Of a DNA stretch of 48,895 bases, positions 42,053 through 48,895 are shown in pieces (positions within the stretch are counted from its first letter, which is position 1; every line of letters begins with the position of its first letter). The DNA lies in the NCBI GenBank assembly GCA_019911795.1, contig JAIOJS010000252.1, positions 1-48,895 of the forward strand, in the 5' to 3' direction. The translations under genes were made by a program, and so were the position numbers. Source of the DNA: Thermoanaerobaculia bacterium (GTDB taxonomy: Bacteria; Acidobacteriota; Thermoanaerobaculia; Multivoradales; JAIOJS01). Under the pieces are notes generated by a model, which saw nothing but the letters and a program-made list of their open reading frames with translations, was not told where the DNA came from and ran no database searches.

Positions 42053-42544
42053 ATGGAATTCGAGCACGAGATTCACCGACAAGCGCACGACGACGTCAGC
42101 GAGTACCTCACGGAGCTCTTCGAGGACCCGCTCTTCGACTCCGACAACGGCCACTTCTACGTCCGTTACGGCAGCACCGTCCTCGAGATCTCCGTCGATG
42201 CTTACGGGCCAGAGGAGGCTTTGGTTTCCGTCATGGCCTACTGCGTTCAGGGCGTCGCGCTCGAGGAGAACCTCCTCCTCGGCCTGCTCGAAGTCAACCA
42301 CCACCGCCCCTTCGGCGCTTTCTCCCTCGTCGGCAGCGACATCTTCTTCTCCCACTCGATCTTCGGTCGCAGCCTGCAACGAAGCAATCTGCTCGGGACT
42401 ATCGCGGCCGTCGCCAACGTCTCGGATGAGTACGACGACCGCATCGTCAACAAGTACGGTGGACAAACCGCCCTGCAACGGATTCGCGACACTGGGGGAC
42501 GAAAGCGGCGCCAGGAACGGTCCGAAGCTCCGCCGCCGTCCTAG
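42053..42544 (+). CDS. YbjN / type III secretion chaperone-like fold protein
   Basis: This 163-residue acidic protein resembles the YbjN/T3SS-chaperone-like superfamily: an N-terminal helix, FYVRYGSTVLEISVDAYGPEEALVSVMAYCVQGV, then LLLGLLEVNHHRPFGAFSLVGSDIFFSHSIFG and a C-terminal helix. These are small alpha-beta proteins of unclear role, often linked to protein-protein contacts. There is no secretion system in the window. Start 42053 is favoured by GGAGGG at 42041-42046, six bases upstream; ATG 42047 is too close to it. The last 20 residues are polar and variable. Confidence 0.75.
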   Translation: MEFEHEIHRQAHDDVSEYLTELFEDPLFDSDNGHFYVRYGSTVLEISVDAYGPEEALVSVMAYCVQGVALEENLLLGLLEVNHHRPFGAFSLVGSDIFFSHSIFGRSLQRSNLLGTIAAVANVSDEYDDRIVNKYGGQTALQRIRDTGGRKRRQERSEAPPPS

Positions 42545-42629
42545 GCTGGGTCAACCGACTTCGATCAGCGGCGGCCCCTCCGATCAGCGGCATTGTGCTC
42601 TCCAGCACTGACTGAGAGAGAGAACTCAG

Positions 42630-43106
42630 CTAGCGCCGATTAACCTCGGCCATCGCCACCCGGGCTTCCTTCTCCAACTCCTTGCGCTTCTCGGTCTCGC
42701 GCTTGTCGAACAGCTTCTTTCCCCGTACCAAGGCGATCTCGAGCTTGATCCAGTTCCCCTTGGTATAAATGCTGAGCGGAACGATGGTCAGCCCCTTGGT
42801 CTGGGTCTGTCCCACCAGGCGGTCGAGCTCGCGGCGACTTGCGAGCAGCTTCCGAGGACGTTCCGCCTCGTGGTTCTCCCGGTTACCGTGACTGTAGGCA
42901 CCGATGTGAGCCCCCATCAACCAGGCCTCACCGTTCTTGATCTGAACGTGTGCCTCTCGTAATTGCACATTGCTCTGCCGGATCGCCTTGACCTCTGTAC
43001 CGCGCAGCGCGATACCGACCTCCAGCGTCTCGAGGACGTGGTAGTCGTGCCGCGCCTTCTTGTTGGTGGCGAGGGGACGATTGGGGGCATTCTTGTCACG
43101 GGCCAT
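42630..43106 (-). CDS. smpB: SsrA-binding protein SmpB
   Basis: This 158-residue protein binds tmRNA and delivers it to stalled ribosomes. It has the family core NKKARHDYHVLETLEVGIALRGTEVKAIRQSNVQLREAH, then EAWLMGAHIGAYSHGN, RKLLASRRELDRL, GLTIVPLSIYTKGNWIKLEIALVRGKKLFDKR and a basic C-terminal tail that enters the mRNA channel. TAGAGT lies six bases upstream of the ATG without a ribosome site, so the transcript may be leaderless. No ssrA gene is recognised in the window. Confidence 0.96.
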   Translation of the reverse strand: MARDKNAPNRPLATNKKARHDYHVLETLEVGIALRGTEVKAIRQSNVQLREAHVQIKNGEAWLMGAHIGAYSHGNRENHEAERPRKLLASRRELDRLVGQTQTKGLTIVPLSIYTKGNWIKLEIALVRGKKLFDKRETEKRKELEKEARVAMAEVNRR

Positions 43107-43112
43107 CAGGCA

Positions 43113-43118
43113 ACTCTA
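43113..43118 (-). promoter_or_regulatory. -10 box for leaderless smpB
   Basis: On the minus strand TAGAGT ends six bases before the smpB ATG at 43106. No Shine-Dalgarno sequence and no clear -35 box are present. Confidence 0.45.
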
Positions 43119-43187
43119 TCCGACGATCGGTGACAGCCGCCAGATCGCGCGGCCATCGAGCTTCTAAAACCATCCATCAAGTCGCGA

Positions 43188-43193
43188 TAGAGT
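43188..43193 (+). promoter_or_regulatory. -10 box for leaderless DUF4390 operon
   Basis: TAGAGT ends seven bases before the ATG at 43201, with a weak TAAAAC 17 bases upstream (43165-43170). No ribosome site is present, so transcription probably starts at the start codon. Confidence 0.45.
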
Positions 43194-43200
43194 CCAATCA

Positions 43201-43821
43201 ATGCTGAGGCGACCGAATTTTCGCACGTATCTGCGACGAACTCTGCAACCGGTGCTCCTGGCGGTGCTCCTCCTGGTGCCCGTGGCCGCAGCTCCGCGCG
43301 ATGCGACCGAGCCGGGAAGTCTGAGCGTGCCGCGAGTCAACGTCATCGACAACACCGCGCAAGTCTCGGTCACCTTCGAGGGGGCTTTCAGCCCCGAACT
43401 CGTCGAGCGGATCGAGAGCGGCCTACCGACCGGCTTCACCTACGATTTCGAGCTCATGCGGGATCGCAAGCACTGGTGGGACGCTCATCTGGAAACCAGC
43501 ACCCTCGAAGTCGCGGCCATGTACAACGCCGTATCGCGGGAATACCTAGTCAACTTCAAGCTCGACGGCAAGCTGATCGAGAGCCGATTGTCGAGAAGTC
43601 TCGCGGAGCTCGAAAGCTCCATGACCAGAGTGGAGCGTCTCCCTCTCTTTGCCCTCGACGACGTTCCACCCCACACTCGACTCCTGGTTCGTGCCCGGGT
43701 CCGTCTCGGCTCCCGAACCCTGTTCTCGCTGATTCCAACCCGGGTGGAAACCGACTGGCAGGAGTCGAGCAAATTCTTCACTCCTAGCCTCGATTCGAAC
43801 GCGACCCCGAGCGAGCCGTGA
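43201..43821 (+). CDS. DUF4390 domain exported protein
   Basis: This 206-residue protein has a signal peptide (LQPVLLAVLLLVPVAAA) and a beta-rich DUF4390 domain: VNVIDNTAQVSVTFEGAFSPELVERIESGLPTGFTYDFEL, RKHWWD, EYLVNFKL and a final TLFSLIPTRVETDW strand. The family is typically encoded just before an NtrY-like sensor kinase, as here, where the stop overlaps the kinase start (GTGA). It may be a periplasmic accessory of the kinase; that is inference from position. Confidence 0.85.
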   Translation: MLRRPNFRTYLRRTLQPVLLAVLLLVPVAAAPRDATEPGSLSVPRVNVIDNTAQVSVTFEGAFSPELVERIESGLPTGFTYDFELMRDRKHWWDAHLETSTLEVAAMYNAVSREYLVNFKLDGKLIESRLSRSLAELESSMTRVERLPLFALDDVPPHTRLLVRARVRLGSRTLFSLIPTRVETDWQESSKFFTPSLDSNATPSEP

Positions 43822-45989
43822 AGCTCCGCGAACAGTTTCAGCGGCGACGCAAGGACACCCGTTTCATCCTGAGGATGCTCGGGCTCCTCCTGCTGCTCCT
43901 CAGTGGGCTCTACTTCTTGCTCCTCCGCTCACGGGATCTACCCGATATCCTGGTCACCAACCGGGTTCTTCTCTTTGTCCTCTGGTACATCGATGCCGTC
44001 CTCATCCTGGCGATCCTCTTCGTCCTCGCCCGCAGCGTCTTCAAGTTGCTCCTCGAGCGGCGTCACAAGATGCTCGGATCGAAGTTCAAGAGCAAGCTAG
44101 TCGCCACCTACATCGGCCTCTCCCTGATCCCGGTTCTAGTGCTTTTTCTCTACGCCACCCAGCTCCTGCAGCAGTCGGTCGATCGTTGGTTTGCCACTCC
44201 AGTCAGAGAGGTTGTCCAACAGGGTTCGAACATCGCACAGACCATGCTGCAGGAACTGGAGGCCAACACCCTCCGCGACGCCCAGAACATCGCCGGCGAC
44301 CTGGACGGACTGCAACTCGCTGATCCGGCCACGCGCCCCGACCTCGATCGTCGATTGCGACGCGCCCTGCGCCGTTCCGGCCTCGACGTCCTCGCGGTGT
44401 ACCGGGGTACCGACTTCCTGCACGGCATGATCAACCCACAGTCCGGACTCACCGGGCTGCCCGAGCCCGAGCGGGCGCTGCTGGTGCAGGCCGCCCTCGA
44501 CGGCAAAGCGACGCGAATCCTCGCCCCCTCTGAGCAAGGCCGACTCATCCTCGCCGCCGCCTCGGTTTCCGGGGACCATCCTCTCGAAACGAGACCCCTC
44601 GTGGTCGGAGCTCGGGTCATTGCCCCCGCCGTAGCACGACAGAGTCAGGACCTCATCCAGGCCTATCAGAGCTACCGCCAACTCGAGTTGCAGAAGGCCG
44701 AGATCACCGCCAGCCAGCTTTTGCTTTTCCTCATGATTACCCTCCTGGTCCTGCTGGCATCGTCGTGGGTCGGCCTGTACCTCGCGCGGCGAGTCACCGT
44801 CCCCATCCAAGCTCTGGTCGAAGGGACCCGCATCATACGCACCGGCGATCTCACCTACCGCGTCAAGATCGCCGCCGACGACGAACTTGGGGTACTGGTC
44901 GACTCCTTCAATCGCATGACTGGCGCCCTCGAGCGGGGACGGCAGAACCTCACGGAGGCGAACCGCCGCCTCGATGCCGAACGCGCCCTCCTCGAGGCGA
45001 TCCTGCATAGCATCGCCGCCGGCGTCATCGCCCTCGACGTCGACGATGCCGTCGTCCTGAGCAACGATGCGGCGCTGCGGATGCTGGGCCAGGACTTCGA
45101 TGATCTCCGAAACCGCTCCATCCATGAGGTCTGGCAGGACCCCGAACGCGGCAAGCTCCTGCCCCTCCTCGACGGCGCTGGTGAAGGACGCTCCGAGGTC
45201 AAACTCGTTCTGCGGGGTAGTTGGAAGACCTTCGAGGTTCACGTCACCCCGATGCACGATGGCGAGGAGGGCGAGGTTGGCAAGGTGATCGTCCTCGAAG
45301 ACCTTACCGAACTGATTCAGGCCCAGCAACTTGCCGCCTGGAGCGATGCCGCTCGGCGTATCGCCCACGAGATCAAGAATCCACTAACTCCGATCCGCCT
45401 CGCTGCCGAGCGACTCACCCACCGCTACCGTCAGCAGCCCGAGGACTTCGCCTCCACCCTCGAGGAGGGGGTGTCCATCATCATCCGTGAGGTCGAAACC
45501 CTCAAGGGAATGGTCGACGAGTTCTCGCGTTTCGCCCGAATGCCACAACTCCACGCCACCCACTTCGACCTCGACACCCTGGTCGACGAGATCGTTCGCC
45601 TCTACCAGGGCCTCAAACCCGGAGTCGACGTCGTAGGTCACGTCGCTCCCGAAGCTCAACGAGCCTGGGGCGATCCCGAGCAGATCAAGGGCGTCCTCAT
45701 CAATCTCCTCGACAACGCCATCCAGGCCACTGACGACCCCGGCCGCGTGTCGCTCACCGCCACCGCCAGCGACACCACCCTCCGCCTTGCCGTCGCCGAC
45801 AACGGGCGCGGTATCTCACCCGAGGCCAAAGGCAAGCTGTTCCTCCCCCACTTCTCCACCAAAGGACGGGGTACCGGGCTCGGACTGGCGATCGTCCACC
45901 GTATCGTTAGCACCCACCAAGGGACGGTCCACGTCGAGGACAACGAGCCGAAGGGGTCGGTGTTTGTGATCGTGCTGCCAATGCGTTAG
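43818..45989 (+). CDS. NtrY-like sensor histidine kinase
   Basis: This 723-residue kinase has two N-terminal membrane helices, a third (about 90-110), a periplasmic sensor domain (about 115-290), another membrane helix, HAMP (about 315-365; ending GVLVDSFNRMTGALE), PAS (about 385-490), HisKA with the phosphoacceptor His517 in ARRIAHEIKNPLTPIRLA, and a HATPase_c with NLLDNAIQA, DNGRGI and GRGTGLGLAIVHR. The start is GTG 43818 overlapping the upstream TGA. NtrY kinases normally pair with an NtrX regulator encoded next; here the following gene is an unrelated glycosyltransferase on the other strand. Confidence 0.93.
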   Translation: MKLREQFQRRRKDTRFILRMLGLLLLLLSGLYFLLLRSRDLPDILVTNRVLLFVLWYIDAVLILAILFVLARSVFKLLLERRHKMLGSKFKSKLVATYIGLSLIPVLVLFLYATQLLQQSVDRWFATPVREVVQQGSNIAQTMLQELEANTLRDAQNIAGDLDGLQLADPATRPDLDRRLRRALRRSGLDVLAVYRGTDFLHGMINPQSGLTGLPEPERALLVQAALDGKATRILAPSEQGRLILAAASVSGDHPLETRPLVVGARVIAPAVARQSQDLIQAYQSYRQLELQKAEITASQLLLFLMITLLVLLASSWVGLYLARRVTVPIQALVEGTRIIRTGDLTYRVKIAADDELGVLVDSFNRMTGALERGRQNLTEANRRLDAERALLEAILHSIAAGVIALDVDDAVVLSNDAALRMLGQDFDDLRNRSIHEVWQDPERGKLLPLLDGAGEGRSEVKLVLRGSWKTFEVHVTPMHDGEEGEVGKVIVLEDLTELIQAQQLAAWSDAARRIAHEIKNPLTPIRLAAERLTHRYRQQPEDFASTLEEGVSIIIREVETLKGMVDEFSRFARMPQLHATHFDLDTLVDEIVRLYQGLKPGVDVVGHVAPEAQRAWGDPEQIKGVLINLLDNAIQATDDPGRVSLTATASDTTLRLAVADNGRGISPEAKGKLFLPHFSTKGRGTGLGLAIVHRIVSTHQGTVHVEDNEPKGSVFVIVLPMR

Positions 45990-46075
45990 GCAGGGTCGCT
46001 TCAGTCGCTCGCCTCGGGCACTCGCTAGCCAAACCGCTGACAAAGAGCTAGGCAAGTCATCGCAAGTAGCTACTA

Positions 46076-46097
46076 AGCCTGGTCTTCGCCAGCCTAG
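46076..46097. terminator. Weak hairpin between convergent kinase and glycosyltransferase genes
   Basis: AAGCCTGG and CCAGCCT around TCTTCG form a short stem with one mismatch. It lies in the 151-base convergent gap (45990-46140), which holds no ORF. A second GC-rich hairpin follows at about 46104-46122. Neither has a T-tract. Confidence 0.3.
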
Positions 46098-46140
46098 AGG
46101 CGGGTGGGCCCCGCAGCCCCCACGGACCCAAATGTGTGAC

Positions 46141-48090
46141 TCACTCGACGCAGGCGTCCACCCAGACGAACGCGTGGTGCGAACTCTCGTTGGCAACGAT
46201 CGGAAAGACGAGGACGGCATCGTACCCACGAATGGCGACTTCCTCCGGCACCTCGACGCGGTGGGCCTGAATATCCCCTCCCGGCCAATAGGGAACGAGG
46301 TAGTGGGCCTTGCGTCCGGCGGTGACGACCGGCTCGCCGCTCGCGTAGTAGGTCACCCGATAGCGAGCGCCGGCCGCGAGACCCAAATCGACCGCCGCAC
46401 AGTGCAGAGTACCGTCGAACTGCAGCAGAATACCGTTGCGAGCCGGGAGCGCGAAAGAGACGGGATCTGCGGCGGGCGTGGTCCCCGTCGATCTCTTCAC
46501 GACGGTGGCGGCGGGAACAACCCAGCTGTAGGGCTTGGAGAACTCGGCAACATCGATAAGGCGCTTCGCATCGCCAGAATTCAAGAAAACGATGTCGCGC
46601 CAGCGCGATCGGCTCCACAGCGCTCCCCCGATAACTCGCTCGAGACGCTGATAGTACTCGGCGAGCTGGGGGTCTACGATCTGGTCCGTCCCCGTCCTCA
46701 GGGTCTCGAGATAGCCGAGCGGCAACTTCCTCTCGAAGTGACCGATACGCCAAGCATGGCGATCCTGCGTGGGCAGTCGAGCGAGGAGAGGGTCGGCAAG
46801 GCCAAGGATATCTACGACGTGAACTTCCGGTCCCCATTCGAAACCGGCCAAACCGATCGCGCCGCCCAGTCGCACCGAGCGGACTCTCACGACGTCGGTC
46901 TCTTCCCACCGAGGGCCGAGCTTCAGCACCCAGGGATTCTCACGCAGGGAAGTGATCGCAGTGACGTCGCGATAGAAGGCGCGCTCGTCGAAGACCCCGC
47001 TGCCGGAGGGCTCGTGATCGACGGCTGGGTGGAGGACTCGTGGCCAGGTAAAACCGAGGCCGGCGACCAGGGAAAGCATCAGAACTCCGACTCGGGAGCG
47101 ACGAGGTAGCTGTGCGCGAGCCAGCAGAACCACGGCCAGGACGATCAGTGGTGACAGGAACCGCCCACGCATGAAGTCGCCACCCACGTTGACGACATAG
47201 GCGAGGTAGAGGAGGCCGCCCGAGGCCAGGCTTCGCTCCCACTGGGAGCCGCGAACGAAGGCGATGCCTACGGCGAGCCCAAAGACCGTCACCGTGACTG
47301 GATCGTTGGCGAGAGAATCCTGGAGGTAGACCAAGCCCTGCCGCATGAGGTCGGTCCGCGGTATCCCGGCCCCCAACTTGGCGTAGGCGGTGTTGGGAAA
47401 CGGGAAGCCGTAGTAGACCACCGAGAACGCTTCCCACAGGAAAAACGGGAGAAACCCGACTCCGATCTCGCCAACGGTACGCCAGCTCCGCTGCCTCCAC
47501 AGAACCAAGGCGAGCGCGGGCAGGAAAATGAGGAGGGTGTCCATACGATTGAACGTCGCCAACGCCGCGATGAGAGCCAGGTCGAAGACCGGTGGACTCT
47601 TGCGATCCAAGAGCCGCAAAGCGAACAGAACCACTAAGAGATGGGTGAGCGGATTCTCGAGACCCGATGTCGAGTAGTCGACGAAGGCCTGGGAGGATCC
47701 GAGGATTCCGAGCACCATCAAGGCATGGAGTCGCGACACCGGCAACCGCCAGGCGAGCAGGAAGACGACGCAGCAGGAGGTGAGGAAGGAGGTCCCGAGG
47801 AGGGTCCAATAGGCGGAGCGAACTACCGTGTAGACAGCACTCAGAAGCAAGGCCCACAGGGGATGAGTGAAGGCTTGGACTCGCTCGTCGAGGTTGTAGC
47901 GGAGTCCGAAACCGTGCACGAAGTTGTCGACGGTTCGCAGGGTAATGAACGCGTCGTCGGCACCCCACGCCCTGACCGCCACCACCGCGAGGAGAAGGGC
48001 GGTGGCCGCGGCGACGGCGATCAGAAGACTCCTCGAGTCAGTCTGGATCATCTTGTCGGAGTCGGTTTGAGTGTCGCTCTTTGCGCTCAT
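46141..48090 (-). CDS. GT-C type membrane glycosyltransferase (AftB-like)
   Basis: This 649-residue protein has about ten membrane helices in its first 370 residues and a soluble beta-rich C-terminal domain. The first loop carries the acidic DD pair typical of GT-C enzymes in WGADDAFITLRTVDNFVHGFGLRYNLDERVQAFTHPLW, a string reminiscent of actinobacterial AftB-type arabinosyltransferases. Such enzymes use polyprenyl-phosphate sugars outside the membrane. The sugar and acceptor are unknown. The start at ATG 48090 lacks a strong ribosome site. Confidence 0.75.
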   Translation of the reverse strand: MSAKSDTQTDSDKMIQTDSRSLLIAVAAATALLLAVVAVRAWGADDAFITLRTVDNFVHGFGLRYNLDERVQAFTHPLWALLLSAVYTVVRSAYWTLLGTSFLTSCCVVFLLAWRLPVSRLHALMVLGILGSSQAFVDYSTSGLENPLTHLLVVLFALRLLDRKSPPVFDLALIAALATFNRMDTLLIFLPALALVLWRQRSWRTVGEIGVGFLPFFLWEAFSVVYYGFPFPNTAYAKLGAGIPRTDLMRQGLVYLQDSLANDPVTVTVFGLAVGIAFVRGSQWERSLASGGLLYLAYVVNVGGDFMRGRFLSPLIVLAVVLLARAQLPRRSRVGVLMLSLVAGLGFTWPRVLHPAVDHEPSGSGVFDERAFYRDVTAITSLRENPWVLKLGPRWEETDVVRVRSVRLGGAIGLAGFEWGPEVHVVDILGLADPLLARLPTQDRHAWRIGHFERKLPLGYLETLRTGTDQIVDPQLAEYYQRLERVIGGALWSRSRWRDIVFLNSGDAKRLIDVAEFSKPYSWVVPAATVVKRSTGTTPAADPVSFALPARNGILLQFDGTLHCAAVDLGLAAGARYRVTYYASGEPVVTAGRKAHYLVPYWPGGDIQAHRVEVPEEVAIRGYDAVLVFPIVANESSHHAFVWVDACVE

Positions 48091-48196
48091 TTACCAGCGG
48101 CTCGATTCAGTCCGCGATTTCCAGGGAACGCCAGGCAACCTCCAGCGGCCGCGTCCCGAGACATCGGGTCGCCCGAATAGTAATGCTTCCGGTCGA

Positions 48197-48356
48197 CTAG
48201 TGTCTGGCTATTCCCTTCTACATTGGGCGAGGTCATCTGCGTTCCTGGCAAGACGCGACGACGAGCAGTACTGGGAGTATTCTGAGGAGAAGCAACGCCG
48301 CCAGGGGCGGAAAGGACCCGTCCAATGTGGAAGGGAATAGCCAGGCGGGGCACTAG
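48197..48356. repeat. 160-bp inverted-repeat element (MITE-like or long hairpin)
   Basis: CTGGCTATTCCCTTCTACATTGG (48204-48226) and its reverse complement (48322-48344) match at 22 of 23 positions. Outer CTAGTG (48197-48202) pairs with CACTAG (48351-48356), and weaker complementarity runs about 22 bases inward. It has no ORF of its own and fills most of the 300-base gap between two genes. Its right end overlaps the candidate -35 of the next gene. No clear target-site duplication is seen. Confidence 0.7.
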
Positions 48357-48378
48357 ACCCCATGCATCCGCCTTGGGT

Positions 48379-48384
48379 TAGGAT
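48379..48384 (+). promoter_or_regulatory. -10 box for leaderless last gene
   Basis: TAGGAT ends six bases before ATG 48391. TAGACC (48354-48359) lies 19 bases upstream as a possible -35, overlapping the right end of the inverted-repeat element. No ribosome site is present. Confidence 0.45.
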
Positions 48385-48390
48385 GCGTCG

Positions 48391-48895
48391 ATGCTCAATA
48401 GGTGGCTAGGATCCCCCTTGGGGACGGTGGTGGTTCTCGTTCAGATCTGGGCCGCATCCAGTCTGGCAGCGCAGTGCGTACCCGACACTCACCGCCTGTG
48501 CATGCTCGACGACCGCTTCGCTCTGACTCTACAAGCTACCTCGCAACTCGGTCTCCACACTGGAACGGCACTCCCCTCGAGTGATGACGACGGGGCGTTT
48601 TATCTATTCGAGGACAGCAACTACGAGATCGTCGTCAAGATGATCGACGGCCGAGACTACAACGGTGCCTTCTGGGTTTTCTACGGGCCCTTGACCTCAC
48701 TCAATTTCGATCTCGAAGTGGTCGACACCTCTACTGGGATCCACAAAACCTTCAAACAGCGGGGAGGGCAGCCGGTCAGTCACTACGACACCTACGCCTT
48801 CCCCACGGTCGGAGGCCCACCCCCCAGACTTCCGGAAGCCACCACCGAGTCCACGCCCCTCAACCCCGCAAGCAACTCCGCAAGCGACCCCGGCA
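48391..48895 (+). CDS. Secreted protein, N-terminal part (runs off the window)
   Basis: The frame is open from ATG 48391 to the end of the window (168 codons). A signal peptide (LGTVVVLVQIWAASSLAA) is followed by a domain beginning CVPDTHRLCMLDDRFALTL and continuing YEIVVKMIDGRDYNGAFWVFYGPLTSLNFDLEVVDTSTG. I recall this Cys-x(7)-Cys, VVKxxDG, FWVFYG arrangement from many secreted proteins of this lineage; its function is not known to me. The end of the visible part turns Pro- and Ser-rich, as in a linker, so more domains probably follow. Confidence 0.75.
   Translation, partial: MLNRWLGSPLGTVVVLVQIWAASSLAAQCVPDTHRLCMLDDRFALTLQATSQLGLHTGTALPSSDDDGAFYLFEDSNYEIVVKMIDGRDYNGAFWVFYGPLTSLNFDLEVVDTSTGIHKTFKQRGGQPVSHYDTYAFPTVGGPPPRLPEATTESTPLNPASNSASDPG

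Noticed and set aside
48402-48584. 60-codon frame near the right edge
   Set aside because: The frame from ATG 48391 has a signal peptide and a recognisable domain and stays open to the window end; the 60-codon frame is its shadow.

Overview
The window is GC-rich, densely coding chromosomal DNA from a Gram-negative-type bacterium. There is no rRNA, tRNA, CRISPR array, transposase or phage gene. An outer-membrane lipid transport locus (MlaE/F/D-type), periplasmic enzymes, an IPTL-CTERM-like sorting tail, a GWxTD protein, a DUF4390/NtrY-like pair and a secreted protein ending in a DGFESG-type tail together suggest the Acidobacteriota, perhaps near Thermoanaerobaculia. That assignment comes from recalled family distribution, not from a marker gene.

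Layout. 1-2934: end of a small membrane protein, then mlaE, mlaF and an mlaD with a repeat-bearing tail. 3066-6453: a promoter and palindrome ahead of two nucleotide-sugar enzymes (UDP-glucuronate epimerase and decarboxylase types), a YggX-like protein with four cysteines, and a DUF309/VTT membrane fusion. 6504-15826 (minus): a TPR protein, an IPTL-CTERM protein and a 2397-residue secreted protein with nine ~160-residue repeats, four SdrD-B-like repeats and a DUF11 domain. 15976-17588: a ClpX-like AAA+ ATPase lacking the ClpP loop, and a DUF1697 protein. 17709-20094 (minus): folE, a GWxTD gene and a FabH-like gene, coupled by 4-base overlaps. 20133-24014: a methyltransferase, then an SPFH / ribbon-helix-helix / membrane protein trio behind a palindromic operator. 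24052-26285: a GAF-GAF-GGDEF diguanylate cyclase and a secreted cyclophilin. 26322-30550: a duplicated promoter-like element around a long hairpin, then a two-gene SoeA-like molybdoenzyme whose iron-sulfur and NrfD-type membrane subunits are fused. 30560-34639: YihY, a small hydrophobic protein, a periplasmic Pcm and a lone TldE/PmbA-like protein.

34675-39017 is the most striking part. A sigma-54 activator with an unusual L1 loop (GVATGV) is followed on the same strand by three GRGACA-N3-TGTCYM palindromes, a good sigma-54 promoter, a 51-residue membrane mini-protein, and an RsbW/RsbV/RsbU partner-switching set. It reads as a self-contained signalling module in which a sigma-54 activator switches on a small membrane protein and possibly the partner switch. 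39020-48895: uvrA, a YbjN-like protein, smpB, DUF4390 plus an NtrY-like kinase with no adjacent response regulator, a GT-C membrane glycosyltransferase, a 160-bp inverted-repeat element, and the start of a secreted protein cut by the window edge.

Several genes have a TANNNT box 6-8 bases before the start codon and no Shine-Dalgarno sequence, which suggests leaderless transcription is common here.
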